Positions 1 to 13,132 of a DNA stretch of 64,000 nucleotides are shown in pieces. Origin of the DNA: Anthracocystis setariae. Its lineage: Eukaryota > Basidiomycota > Ustilaginomycetes > Ustilaginales > Ustilaginaceae. Each line of letters begins with the position of its first letter. Position 1 is the stretch's first letter. The translations under genes and the position numbers were made by a program. The notes under the pieces were generated by a model. It saw only the letters and a list, made by a program, of their open reading frames with translations, did not search any database and was not told where the DNA came from. Location: the NCBI GenBank assembly GCA_928724745.1, contig CAKMXJ010000010.1, positions 124,001 through 188,000 on the forward strand. Direction: 5' to 3'.

Positions 1-1814
1 CGAAGAGCCGAGACAAAGGTGTCTGGCTTGGTCAGATGCAAGAAGTAGTATTCATCGACCGAAAAATCGCCAGCCTCATCGACGACTGCGACACAGATCG
101 TCTCGGTACCGTCGGCTGAGACGGTTGTCTCGACGCTCATGACCGTCTCGAGTGGAATACTGATTCTGACACTTTCACCCTGGTTTTGAGCACGGAAGGT
201 CTCCTTGCGTAGGGCTGCAACCCATGCGTCACGGCTCTGCTCGTCCTCTGACAGGAACGTGAATCGACGTGCTGGAGTGACAACCTTGAATCGATCCTTG
301 TTGTTTTGTGAAGGCTCGATGGCCGACACTTTGCGCAGGTCGATATGTCCCCGAGGAAAGTAGGGATCTTTGTCGCTGTCGAACCAGCTCAGCTTTCCAC
401 CCTTGAGAGAAGCAAAATGTTTGCTGAATCGATGCGTTCTGCGGGTGCGCTTGGCGAGCGTACCGGTCTTGACTGTCTTCTCGTCTCTCGAGGGCAAGTA
501 TGCGTAAAAGCACACGTGGCCGGTGGTAAGGTAAAGATAACCCTGGAGCAGTAAGGATCGGAAGAGCCAGCACGGCTGCGCCACATGCAGGGTTTCGGCC
601 GCTTCGAATTGAAAGACCTCTTTGAGCTGCTGAAGCAAGCGGTCACGGTCCAGCTCTGCTGGTATTGATGTCGCACCACCAGCGGTATTCGAGTCGGAAT
701 AGGGCCTTATCAAGAACGGGTCCGAGTCGTTGTCAGGGGATGGGCGTGCTGCGGAGAGAAGCTGAGAGGAGCTGCCTTGATATATCAGCGCCGTACTGTG
801 TGCATCTGCCGGATCCTGATCGATTGGACTGCTGGCAGCCTGGCACAAGTCGGTGGGAGCTCGATGGCTCTTCCATTCGTCCAGCCGAGATGAGGACATG
901 AGAGAAGATGTCAGTGCGACATTGTGTAGCTGCGACCTGAGATTGGAAGATCTTCGGGCGCTTCTGGCCGCTGTTTGATCTCGGGCTGCGCCGATGATAT
1001 CGCTTTGAGTTAAAGAATGCCGTTTTGCTTTGGTAGGCCCAATAGTCATCACGGAAGCATCTAACGGTGACCTGCTACCTTGGGGAGTAGATCCATCATC
1101 GGAACCGTCGTCTCGCAGGCGGGCTCGTAGACGACCTTTAGCAAAGCCTATCGATGCTGGTTCGACATTGTGTGCCTCTGGTCCTTCGACAGCCTGTCCG
1201 ATCTCGTCATTCGCCGCGTTCTGCGGCGGATTTCCGGAACCGTCTGGAACAGCGGTAAATTCGAATGGTGCAAGGTCGGTGTCGGCGGTTTCGTCTTCGG
1301 TGAAGCCTTCTCTGTCGGCCTCAAAGAGCGTGCTACCAACCAGACTGAGCATCTGCATCAAGCCCTGAGGCTCTGCATGAAAGGCGACACTCGGAGAGCC
1401 TTGGTCCATGGCGTCCGGTACCACGCTGTCAGCGTTCACCGCAGCCTGGAGAGGGCTGGACACGGATGTGCCCTTCGTTGCTGCTAGCGAAGCGCTTGAA
1501 GAGAGGATTTTGGTGGTTGGCTCGAGTACAGCGTGACCGAGCTCACGTGAGCCAGCCAGGGAGGATATGGTGGAGAAATCGCGCGGAGAGGTTGGATTCA
1601 GCCTTGGAGAAGTGGGAAATGGCGGTGTATCGCAGCTCTCTGGAACTTGCACGGAGAGCTGAGGCTCGTCATCATCTCCACCGCCCGAAGATGTAGCTTG
1701 GGAAGCTGGTGGTGGTGGTGGTGGTGGTGGTGATGTTGACATGTCACTCTTGCGATCTTGTCGAGCGGATGCCGATGGTAGCAAGGGTGGCGTGGATGGT
1801 AGTTCGGTCGACAT
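1..1814 (-). CDS. ATG26: Sterol 3-beta-glucosyltransferase Atg26, N-terminal part (cut by left edge)
   Basis: The minus strand is open from an ATG at 1814 to base 1, giving 604 codons without a stop. The N-terminal third is low-complexity and Ser/Pro-rich, with a poly-proline run encoded at about 1708-1731. Around residues 390-445 lies a GRAM domain, recognisable from LLLQGYLYLTTGHVCFYAYLP-type sequence with Phe/Tyr at the end. A PH domain follows (about 446-550, with KGGKLSWFDSDKDPYFPRG). GRAM followed by PH is the N-terminal architecture of Atg26/UGT51, which transfers glucose from UDP-glucose to ergosterol. In some yeasts it helps peroxisome autophagy through phosphoinositide binding. The second GRAM and the catalytic glycosyltransferase domain would lie left of the window, so catalysis cannot be checked. 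Transcription is divergent from the RPC31 gene at 2698. Family assignment is confident; absence of introns in this part is inferred from the uninterrupted frame. Confidence 0.88.
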   Translation of the reverse strand, partial: MSTELPSTPPLLPSASARQDRKSDMSTSPPPPPPPPASQATSSGGGDDDEPQLSVQVPESCDTPPFPTSPRLNPTSPRDFSTISSLAGSRELGHAVLEPTTKILSSSASLAATKGTSVSSPLQAAVNADSVVPDAMDQGSPSVAFHAEPQGLMQMLSLVGSTLFEADREGFTEDETADTDLAPFEFTAVPDGSGNPPQNAANDEIGQAVEGPEAHNVEPASIGFAKGRLRARLRDDGSDDGSTPQGSRSPLDASVMTIGPTKAKRHSLTQSDIIGAARDQTAARSARRSSNLRSQLHNVALTSSLMSSSRLDEWKSHRAPTDLCQAASSPIDQDPADAHSTALIYQGSSSQLLSAARPSPDNDSDPFLIRPYSDSNTAGGATSIPAELDRDRLLQQLKEVFQFEAAETLHVAQPCWLFRSLLLQGYLYLTTGHVCFYAYLPSRDEKTVKTGTLAKRTRRTHRFSKHFASLKGGKLSWFDSDKDPYFPRGHIDLRKVSAIEPSQNNKDRFKVVTPARRFTFLSEDEQSRDAWVAALRKETFRAQNQGESVRISIPLETVMSVETTVSADGTETICVAVVDEAGDFSVDEYYFLHLTKPDTFVSAL

Positions 1815-2697
1815 TGTGAGGTGTTGGATTCGGCATAGAAAGTCCGTTGATTGCGAAGGAAACCAGCTCACCCATCCACAATGCTGCGCTTAGTGGTAGC
1901 GAGATGGCTCAGGATGGCGCATGCTGAAGGGAGAATCGATCTGAATGAGACTCGGCCAAGGTGCAGGCTTGCTTGTGCGAGGGCCAGATGCGGGCGAGTA
2001 GAGGATCAAGTGGCCACAGCCAAAGGCGGGATTCGAGCAGCTGAGCTCAAGCGATGTGGTTCGGTTGCAAGCTGTCGAAGAGCTATAGAGATGCAAGCGG
2101 TGGAGCCAAGGTGAAAGAAGGAGGATACTGATGAGAGTGCTGCGGTGGGGAGTCGATCTGGGGTCAATTGGTCATGGGAGTAGTGGTGGGAGCACAGCAG
2201 CTAAGAGTACAGTAACTGTAGTTGGGCAGGGGCGGCGATTTGGGGGCGGAAATGGCGAAAATCAAGCTGCAGGGTCCTCGCGCATGGGTCACCAACACGC
2301 AATCCGACCAAGTACAGTACAGCAGCCATACAGCACAGTACAGCACAGCACAGCACAGCACAGCACAGGATCATCATCTCAGTCCAACTCCACTCTCTCA
2401 GCTGACACGCGCCTGTGGATGAAAGAATGAAATGAGTGCAGATCGGCTGTTTCTATGAATTCACCCCAAGAATTCAATTTCCATCCCTGGAATACCGAGT
2501 ATAGAATTGTAGCAATATGCCGAATCGCCGATGAAAATTCCCGATGCATGAACCAATGTGTGCTTTTTTGGTGGAGAGGAAGCCTCGGGATTTTTTTGCA
2601 CGCACAAAAAAGAAGGAGCATGCATGGCTTCGCATCACTTGTTGGTCGTCTTGTTCAGCTGAATCGACGTCACCAGCGCTCATCTCCACCACATACC
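1815..2697. other. Divergent intergenic region, ATG26 / RPC31
   Basis: This 883-bp spacer lies between two divergently transcribed genes and should hold both promoters. It contains a CACAG-type tandem repeat (separate entry) and two TACAGTA heptamers (2208-2214 and 2313-2319). Short ORFs here overlap each other on both strands, have no recognisable domains, and look like noise. Confidence 0.6.
2312..2369. repeat. CACAG-type microsatellite
   Basis: Tandem copies of CACAG run through about 2331-2368 and are preceded by degenerate TACAG units from 2312. It is a simple-sequence repeat in the spacer upstream of the RPC31 gene, with no coding role. Confidence 0.85.
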
Positions 2698-3527
2698 ATG
2701 TCAAGAGGAGGTCGTGGAGGCTTTGGTCGCGGCGGCGGCCGAGCTGGCGCTGGCTCCAATATGCCACCCATGGGTCTGAGCTTCCAAGAATTGGGAAGTT
2801 TGGACAAAACTCCTTCGAAGCTGTATCCAGAGCAGCCAACCATCCCCCGTATGGAGCGACCGGACGACAGGGAGATCCGATACGCTTCATATCAGCTCAT
2901 GTATCTGCAAGAGCAAAAGACTTCCGCATACTGGCCTACGATCGAAGAGAAGAAGCAAGGCGACCTCACCCGTTTTTCGGATCGCTACCGACCCGAAGCC
3001 CAAGATCTGCCATCCCTCAAGTCCATCAATCTGCAAAAGGACGTATTCCCAAAAGGACTTTGGGACTCGTTCATGGAAGGCGAAACAAAACGAGAAGAGC
3101 TCAAAGGTACGTGCCCCTATATCGACGATGATCTTGCGTCAATCATCATCTTGTCCATGCGTTCTTGTTTCTGGGCTGCACCACTGACATCTATCGACCT
3201 TTTCTCGATACCACGCCGATCCATATAACAGCCAAAAAGAAAGCGCGGCGCAAGATCAATTGGGACAATCTCGACCTCGAAGATCGTGGAGGTGTAAGTA
3301 CTTTCTTCGTCCATTCCGCTCGGATGCTTGGACACTGCTTGCTGACGGTTATCGCTTCTGCATCGTATACACAGGTCGAGGACGATATGGGCGACGCATC
3401 TTCCGAGCCAGAGGATCTCGGTGACTACGAGGACGAAGTCGAAGACGACTATGCCGAGAACTACTTTGATAATGGCGAAGACGATGATGTCGGTGACGAT
3501 GATGGCGGCGAGCCAGCCTACGAATAG
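2698..3527 (+). CDS. RPC31: DNA-directed RNA polymerase III subunit RPC31 (RPC7-like)
   Basis: Three exons (2698-3106, 3232-3293, 3375-3527) join to 207 residues. Intron borders are GTACGT...ACAG and GTAAGT...ACAG, and both junctions keep frame. The start was chosen because the protein then opens with MSRGGRGGFGRGGGRAG, the Gly/Arg-rich N-terminus typical of this subunit; an upstream in-frame ATG exists but adds atypical sequence. The middle holds the family core (PTIEEKKQGDLTRFSDRY, then a Leu-Pro-Ser-Leu stretch). A basic AKKKARRKINWDNL segment follows, then a very acidic tail with DDYAENYFDNGEDDD, which matches the acidic end of human RPC7/RPC32 closely. The subunit belongs to the RPC82-RPC34-RPC31 subcomplex that opens promoters for tRNA and 5S rRNA synthesis in the nucleus. 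A 5S gene lies in the same window, but that is probably coincidence. Confidence 0.87.
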
Positions 3528-4060
3528 TCTCTTCGCGCCTTTCCATTCAGGCATCGCCCCGTCTTCCTGCTTCTGTCCCTCTTGCCTCGATATCCACAGC
3601 ATCTGTATTTGTACTTCTATACTCAAATCATCTCATCTGCATTCCACAAGCCATCTTCAAGGCAGACACGCCTGAACCATAACAACCAGTACAGGGGCAA
3701 GCACAGATCTTGCAACACGCATAACAAGCGTGCTACTATAGGCATGCTCACTCTGTTTGGCGACCTTGTCGACCTCCTTGCCACAAATAGCCCTAGAGCG
3801 ACCAAGATGTCGGACCACAGCCGAGTAAAAGATGAGGGAACTGATCGGAATTTTCTTGCTTTGTTAAGACTGTTACGCTCACACACTAACTAAATTTCGA
3901 CAGACGAGATCGTGGATTTGTGGAGGTTGGCACTGCTCGCGGGTTTACCCCGTCTTCCGAAGGAAGAAATGGCAAGTTGCGGGGACGACATCCAACCTTC
4001 TCGTTTCGCCCATGGTCCTTGCTTCCTGTCCCTCGCCAACGAGACCTACTCTTCGATACG
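3528..4060. other. Intergenic, RPC31 to HEM2
   Basis: This 533-bp spacer separates two genes on the same strand and should hold the RPC31 3' end and the HEM2 promoter. I see no ORF with recognisable content and no repeat. Confidence 0.6.
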
Positions 4061-5446
<1,386 letters not shown>

Positions 5447-8400
5447 AAAGTCATGACCTGGGCTTGTCTGTCAAGTCCATCGGTCTTGTTTGTTTGTAAC
5501 ACCGCTTATTTCTCAGATGCTTGGTATCGGCCCGATCCAGACGATCCATGACTGTGCTGACTATTATCGATCGAGACGCCCGATGGCGGGGTGTCGGGAA
5601 GACGCTCCTCGACTGCAGAATCATGGCTTACTTCAGCTGAAGAATGGGGAACATCCGGCAGACTGCGCTAAGTGGTTGAAAACGTCACGGCTGCGCGCAT
5701 GGTTTGGAGGAAGTCGGACAGATTATCCGCGGCAAGCAAATATACACAGCACAATTGTCATCTCATCACATGGTGTTTGGCGAGACCCAAAGTTTCGGTT
5801 GCATGCATCATGTTGATGACGGAGAGGCGTGTCAGACGGACTTTGACCAAGTTGTTCGAAGTCCGGTCTGCGCTCGGGCTGAAATCGGCGTACGGTAATG
5901 CCAAAATGGTAAAGAGGGTTCAACGCGATTCTCTGGTACCGTCCTGTACTGAGAAGTCATGAAAATCATCGGTCACTGAGGGGTTTGCTCCAAAGTTTCC
6001 CGAATCAGTCTTACATCCGAACGAACCAATGCGGCAAACCTCCATCGCAAACATAACTCTTACTGTACGTCGATACGTGACATGGGTGTCGGCAAACGTC
6101 ACCCGGTCTCGATTCGGTCTCAAGCCGGTAGCCGATAGAGTTGATCAAATGAACACAATTCCCAGCACAGTGGAATCAGTCGGTGACACGTTGACTCACG
6201 ACTCTCTGGTTGATCGAATGGAATTATGTCGCTGATGTTGCTGCTGAGAGTATCGGGGATCAGTCAGAAGACTGGATGACATCAAGCAAGCCAAACAGAG
6301 GCGAACAGGCAACATTCCAAAGGATCACGTCGATGAGGATTCAGATCGCGTCGCAAGCCCCGAGGCAGTACTGTAATCAATTTGACACGCGAGCGTATCG
6401 AGTTGAGAGCACTCTTCTACTGTATCGTACTGTACTGAATTGCACTTGCCGGCCATGTCAAAATCTCCAACCACCAAAATTCGCGGATTCCGAATCGCAG
6501 AAAGCGAACGAAGCGTTTCTTTGGCGACACCTCACCGAATTCTCGGGTCGCTCTGTGAATTCGCGCGTACAGTATGCCACGTTTGTAGTAGATCGTCGGC
6601 GGTTGAAGCGACTTTATCCAGGTCAGCCATTCCAGGCGGACATCAAACCAACCCAGCCTGATCCCAATCCAACCGATGATTGGATTCGTCTTTGGATCAA
6701 TCGAAACTCAGCTCCTTTGCATCTCTTCCGCACACTTCAGGAACTTGGCAGGCAGGAGCAATGTAGCAGCACCGTCAGCAGCCCTTGAGCCATACATTCT
6801 GTTCGCTTGTCCAGACAAAAGACGCTCATCTCGTCAAGCACAGAGAACGTCACGACGATTCTCAGGATAGATTTTTCTCAGTTTCACCGAAGCAATCTTT
6901 TCCTGTGATTCGACTACCGTCTGCTCCAGCAACGTGTCCCTTCAAAATGTTCAACCATTCGGCAACTCTGTCTCGGCCACTGGTCATTCATACGTCACAA
7001 GTGACTTTGACATTTCTTGCCCGACAAGAGTGTTTGAACAATTCCGAGCCTTTGTAATCTGGTCCTTGAAAACAATGATAAATCATTGCACTCATGCGAG
7101 CGATGAGTTCATATTTTGAAAGCCATCCCCTGTTTCTGGTCAACATAGGCGGATCTGCTCGCTAATCGAGAATGTCGCGACGGCATCCAACAGAGCCCGG
7201 GAATGATCAGGAGAAGCACTCCGCTCCCAATTTTTCCCGATTACCCTCGGCTCGCGATCTCAGGAACCTGTTACTTTACCATGCTCGTTTCCTCCAATCA
7301 CCCGCGGCCGGACTGACATCGAGACTATCTCATATCCTCCTACCTGATCAGACCGAAGTGCATGGCCCCTCTGCCTTTGTCAGTGCGATAATTATTCGGA
7401 CTGGCGAGAAGGATGCCCAACTCGGAGATCTCGTGTTTAGAAGAGTTGGATACAGGTACCAATTGATCGAAATTTTTTCGTTTCGTCGCATGAAACACAG
7501 TTTTTCTACGGAACGTTTTACCCGTAAGGAGCGTTTCTAGATGCTCTTGGCTGGCGACGGCGGCTAATACTTGCACAGTCTCACCATGACGTCCGAGTCT
7601 TGACCGATGGTCCCCGGCGACAGCTAGACCCTTCGGATTTCAATCATTGCCAAACATGCCTTCTGTTCGACGCCGAGCAAATGTTGATGATGCTGGTCTG
7701 CCTCAGATGCGTCAAACGCCGTCCCGAAATCCTCGGGAAGGCTTCTCCAATTTCTCGATGTTGCATAGGCTGCATCGATGCGTCTGAGTTCTGCTGCATG
7801 CGTGAGGTTTATCCTAAGCTGCTTGTTGGGCATGATATGATCCAGACCGCATCCTGGGCTACATTCCATTTCGACCTTTTTCATCGCAGGCGTCTTGGGC
7901 AAACGTCCTTCCTTTCCTTCCATGCTGACCACACCTCCTTCTCTGCCTGGTAAGTCGAGCTCACACGCTTCTTTTGCTCTCTCCCTTATGATCGTGAGTT
8001 CTGGATCGGATTGTTCCAACTTCAGGACCATCCGCTTTTCGCTGCTTTCTCGGTCCATACCGAAGCAGCCCTGCAGCTGCCGTTGTTCCAGAATGAAACC
8101 CGCGGTCATCACTCTCAGTACATCCGTGTAGGAGGAGACCGGACAAGTGTGCAGAAGCTACCCTGGGCGTGCAGATGATCGTCACTATCACTCCTGCCGC
8201 AGGACACTTGCAGTAGCATGCAGCTCCATATTTCTTGGAGCAAGCTCGGTTTGATGTCCCTTTGTTATCGAAGACACCGCCCCTCGCCAGAGTATGACAC
8301 AAGCAGGTGCCGCAACAATCTGTTACGATGATCATCTTGCTCATTGCCGTGGCACCTCTTGCTTTCCTCTGCTCGTGTGACGCTGATTCTCGCCAAGATG

Positions 8401-10044
8401 TCACAACCATCCTGGCGGTCCGCGGAAGAACGAATGATTTGGTTCGTTTTTGGTTTTAGCGACGCAATCGTTCACTTTTTGCGAACCCGAGATCGGCGGT
8501 CTCCCTACGCATTTTCATGTGTTCGCTTTGGTATGTCAAACAGACACGAATGCGGATGGTTAGACTTCGAAGAAGAATCTCGTGCATCTAGCCGCGATTG
8601 AGGTCCATTGAGTGCCGCAACATCGGTGTCGCAAAGGTCACGATGGTTTCGATGATGCATTCGGCTACGTTGCGATGCCAATCACGAAACTCGCCATGCC
8701 CGCAACCCCTCCATGCTACATGTTGCGTCGCTCAGACGACCGATACTGCACCAGAAGTTTCAGTGTTGGTGGTCGTGGAGATCGGAGTACATGGATCAAC
8801 GCTCGTCCTCATCATCCATGGCTGACGGTCAGAGGCGGAGGGCTGTGGCGTTTCATTCTCAGTTTGAGCACAGTGGCGACTCTTCATTGGCTTCGACTAA
8901 GGCTGCATAGCATAGGGTTCTTCCCTTGTGCTTCGGTGTACCCTTTTTTCGCGGAAGGCTGCCGACATGCATACATTACTGTACAGTACAATGAGCGGCG
9001 ACGTTTAGGCTCCTGCATCAACTTACTTGTGCTCACTTCGAAAGTCACCTGGCGCTTTGTTGTCGACGTCTTGCCAAAATTCGATTCCCGGACTAGACTG
9101 TGCGGCTCTCGAAATGCTGTGGCTCTCTCCCCCTGTTCCTGTTTGCATCCTCCCAGTGCTGCTCAGCCCTCCCTACACATGATGGCAAGCTTCATGCGAA
9201 AACCTGCCCTGACTTCCATCCGACCGTCGGGCAAGCTGCCGTGCCTACACGCCTCAGCAGGCCAAGGTGCTGCAATCCTTGCTGCGCTATATTCCGCCTA
9301 CGGGTGTCTTCAGCATGACTGCGCAACATCCCTGCCTACGGCTGCTGTCCTTGCCGAGTGACCTGGCAACTTGATCCTCGACACATTTCGTATAGTTTCT
9401 GATGGTGTGACTTTTGGTTTGGAAATCATATTTACCCATTCAGGCGTTACGCTTTGCAAACAGTCCTTCCGGTCCGACTTGGTGGTTTCAGCAGCTACGC
9501 TCAGACACCTTTGCTTTCGCGCTTATATCGCCAAGGCATCCGCCTTCGCTGCGTAGATCAGCTAATCGCAAAGGGCAACTCGGTCCCTGACGAGACTCGG
9601 ATATGGCCTGGTAGTTACTGCCATTGCTGCGTAAAGCCGAGGCAGCTGACCGCCAATATCACCCCCATTGTTCGCTCCCTTTGATCCCCCCCATGTCGAG
9701 GCTAGACATTGATTCTATCCCCGCACTGTCTCTACCTCTTTCTCCCTCCTTACCTCTTCCCGTTCAGCCAACACATCAACTCTCTGATTCGGGAGAGAGG
9801 CATCTACGTTGCGTCGTTCGTCTCTAAACATCACCATATACGCAACAACAATCCTCACCACCGTCGACACACATCCACTCGACCACAGATCGACCTCATC
9901 AGTCAACAGCTAGCTTGTTATCTTCAACACCCTTCGACGCAGCTTATGACTTACTCATTTCGACACCTGTAACGGAAGGCGACGCGTATAAGTTCCTTCA
10001 GTTTTGCTTCTTGCCCGTCCCCGACGTCCTGGACTCGATTGACA
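5447..10044. other. Long gene-poor region upstream of the Zn2Cys6 regulator
   Basis: About 4.6 kb lacks any protein I recognise. ORFs of 60-250 codons occur in all frames, overlap, and show no domain. The longest are 8612-9361 (+, 249 codons) and 6210-6788 (+, 192 codons). Two overlapping minus-strand ORFs at 7624-8112 and 7961-8410 are a little more protein-like (charged stretch, then Cys-rich stretch), but they are unsupported. TACTGTA/TACAGTA motifs occur at 6061, 6369, 6418, 6428, 8977 and 8982. It may be a large promoter or untranslated leader of the regulator, a non-coding RNA, or decayed genes; the sequence does not decide. Confidence 0.5.
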
Positions 10045-12962
10045 ATGTCGGATCAGGACCGCAAAAGAGGCGATTCTATGTCGATGCCGCAACCAGCAGA
10101 CTTCCCCCCTCCTCCAGATCTTGATTCCAGAAAAGCAGAAGATCGGGGAGAGGGACCTTCTGAGTCGGCCAGCCATCAAAGCTCAGGTGATCATCACGAC
10201 GACAGCACAGAAGCTTCATCAAAGGGCAGCAGATCCAAGCCGACAGATTCTCTCCGCCGCTCTCAAGCTTGTCTGGCATGCCGCAAGCGCAAGCTGAGAT
10301 GCGACGCTAGAAAGCCCACCTGCACTAGATGTGAAAAAGCATGGCTAGCGTATCATCCACCTGGAGATGACTCCGAGCAGACAGCACCACCACCACCATG
10401 CGAGTACGACAATTCCCTTCTCGCAAAGATCTTCAAAGGGGGGAGCTCCAGCGATTCCCAAAATCCAACCACTTCGCAATCGTCGGCCTCGCGCCAACGT
10501 GATTCAGCTCACGATGATCAGTACGAGCAAATTCTTGAAGCCAATGAGCAACTTCGCGCCCAAATAGGTAAGTTCATCACCACCATCACCTCCAACACCT
10601 CCATCATCGGCCTCGCCGCGGCATCCTTCTTCCTCATACCCGGCACATCACCCCGTCGTCCTAGCGATGTTTAGGATCGTTCTACAAGAACGCAGCTTTT
10701 GCGTTGGTCTGGTAACGACAATACGGCAAACAGCACAAAATCTGACGTAAACACACTCTTGCGTCTACCAACTTCTCGTGTACAGCCTCTTTGGAAGGTC
10801 AGTTGCGTCGGGCTGAGGATGCTGCGGAACAGGCTCAACTTGGCCAACGGAGTTCAGACAACGCAATATCATCAGCCGCGCATGGTTATCCTTCCAAAGT
10901 ATCAGTACAATCTCTGTCAGAAGGGCGTTCTGGCGAATTCGGTCCCAACAAGCGTTCGAAGCCTTCTGAAGACTTTGGTACGAACGCCGCTAGACCTCGT
11001 AGCAGTCATGCAACATATGGCATACAGTCAACAACGACACTGACTAGGCATGACGACAGCCCAGTACGATCGTCCAGAACGTACGTCAGCACGAGTGTCG
11101 ATCAACCTGTTCGGCCCCATCCCTCGATAAATACGCCGTCTTCTGCAGCCAGGGCAGCGACAATACCGACAACAGCACCTGAACGGGCTGCACCCCATCT
11201 CTACAGCAAAGAGTCAGCCTCGTCATCATCGCTCGATCCCACTCCTTCTATACAGCCCACCATACCACTGTTGCCGAATAGACAGATTCTTGACCGCCTG
11301 ATCGAGACCTGTCAGCGATCCGCATGGTTATTTCCCGCGATCAATGGCTACGCACTCCGCGACGTGGCCACCCTACTGGACGACGCGCCGAACTCAGATG
11401 TCGACCAGCTCGCGGGCCGGGCGCTCCTACTATCGACGGTAGCCATCGGCCTTCCTCGGCTCGCTGCGGAACATCCAAACGGCATCAGCTCTTCATCTTT
11501 CTTCAAGAGCATCGACGATTCCCTCCGGCAAAGCATGGAGCTCAAGCTCGTCCGGCTTGGAGAGCCGATTTGGCTGCCTACCGTGATCAGAATCTTCGCA
11601 GACGGAGCGCGCACCTTGCTCAACCAGGCCCAAGATGCAGCTTCGGGATCTATGACGTCCGCTACGTTGCTTGTTCGATTGCTTCTAGTCGAGATCTCGC
11701 ATTGCGCAGTCGGTGTTCGATCTTCCCAAATTGCGCTAGGGTCGGCAGCTGCCGAAGCACGTCTGCTACATCTGCACAGTAGTGTTTCGGGACGCCTTCC
11801 ACGCATATCGTCAGGCTCGAATCGACCATCTCGTCTTGCCCGAGCGCTGCGTGGACTGATGCAGGGCAAAGATGAGTCGCACGCGTTTTGGAGTCTGTTT
11901 TTGCACGACTGCTTCCAGAGTCGCCTGGCGATGCTTCCAGTGACGATCGAGCGCCAAAGCATCCAGACACCATTTCCTCGGCGTGCCGAGACTGAAGGAG
12001 CAAGTGTCGCTTCGCACAGCTCGGAAGAAGTCGGAGCCTATATGCAGAGACGTCGTGGACTGCCGAGGCTCGAAGCAGCAGACGGTTCCATGTCAGTTTT
12101 GATCAAAGTGGGCTTGGTGCTCGATCAGTGCTGCGAGTACGCCGGTAGAAGTCGCCGAAAATCTGCGGCGTCGAGGAATGTCAGGGATAGGAGCCCATCG
12201 ATTCAAGAGGAGCGCGAGAACTCGTTTGTTGCGGCGCAGGAAGCCATTCGCAACTCGAGGATGATGCTTTCGCATTTCGATGATCGAACGATCGTACGCA
12301 CGGACATGTATGCAGGTACGGCTCCTACCAGCGCTCGGGCCCGCGAGAACCTTGTCTCGACGCTTGTTCTCCAGGATCAGACCCGCTTTGCAGCAGAGGT
12401 CACTCATCATCTGGCGGTGCTCAGCTTGTTCGAGACCGGCATCAACGTTGCGGATCCTTTCATCGAGGCAGGAGAAGCGCGCAGCATGATTGCCAATGCA
12501 GCAGTGTGGCTGTCACGGCTTGCAAACATGGTGCTGCCAAATACGACAATGCTGTATGCTATCCCCTCGTTTTGCTCCACCGCCTTCTTCATCGCGGCAA
12601 GATGGCTCCTCTTTCTGCAGGATGCCCAACCGGACCAGTTTCAGGCCGACATTTCCGCTCTGGTCCTAGCACTCAGCAAGCGAGGAGAATGTTTTGGCAG
12701 GGACTACTCGCTCGCTAAGGCAGTTGTGGCACTGAAACGCGAGCACGACACTTATCGACGCATCTGCATCTCACCATTCACGTGGACGATTGAATCGATC
12801 TCCGAGTTCATTCGCATCCCGCGACAAGATGGAGGTCGCGCGAGACCGTTGCTGCCCCAAGTGGTCGAAGCGGGCTTTATCTCGATCGCCACGTTGGCGG
12901 CATCCGTCGAAGACGTCGCTGTACTCGAGTTGGCCAATCGATCACGCGCCACTGTGGGCTAA
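10045..12962 (+). CDS. Zn2Cys6 (C6 zinc cluster) transcription factor
   Basis: Two exons (10045-10567 and 10786-12962) join across a 218-nt intron (GTAAGT...TACAG) to give 899 residues. The zinc cluster spans residues 76-119, with cysteines at 76, 79, 86, 93, 96 and 119. The first five fit the canonical C-x2-C-x6-C-x6-C-x2-C spacing, with basic RKRKLR between the second and third. The last loop is 22 residues long (WLAYHPPG...PPPP) instead of the usual 6 to 9. A heptad-like coiled coil (YEQILEANEQLRAQI continuing into SLEGQLRRAEDAAEQ) spans the splice junction and probably dimerises the protein. The large C-terminal region is mostly helical by composition, as in fungal regulators of this class. 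It should bind DNA in the nucleus; target genes are unknown. It converges on the P450 gene 170 bp downstream, but that gives no proof of regulation. Confidence 0.85.
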
Positions 12963-13132
12963 AATGCCGACCTCGTCGTCATGTGGGATGGGACACACCA
13001 ATCGTCTCAGTCCCAGTGCCATCAATCTAGCAAAAATTTGCATACCATTGTCACCTTCCTGTAAGAACAGGATAATATATCGGAAAAGACACAGTTGGTA
13101 GTAGTGAGTGTTGTTGCTCATGATGTGCACGG

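Noticed and set aside
8257..8265. Prf1-type pheromone response element (ACAAAGGGA on the minus strand), with another at 30208
   Set aside because: Two matches in 64 kb are near chance expectation for a 9-mer on both strands (about 0.5), and they are single rather than clustered.
8612..9361. 249-codon plus-strand ORF in the gap before the Zn2Cys6 gene
   Set aside because: No domain, odd composition (Arg, Cys and His scattered), no conserved pattern and overlapping ORFs; not enough to call a gene.
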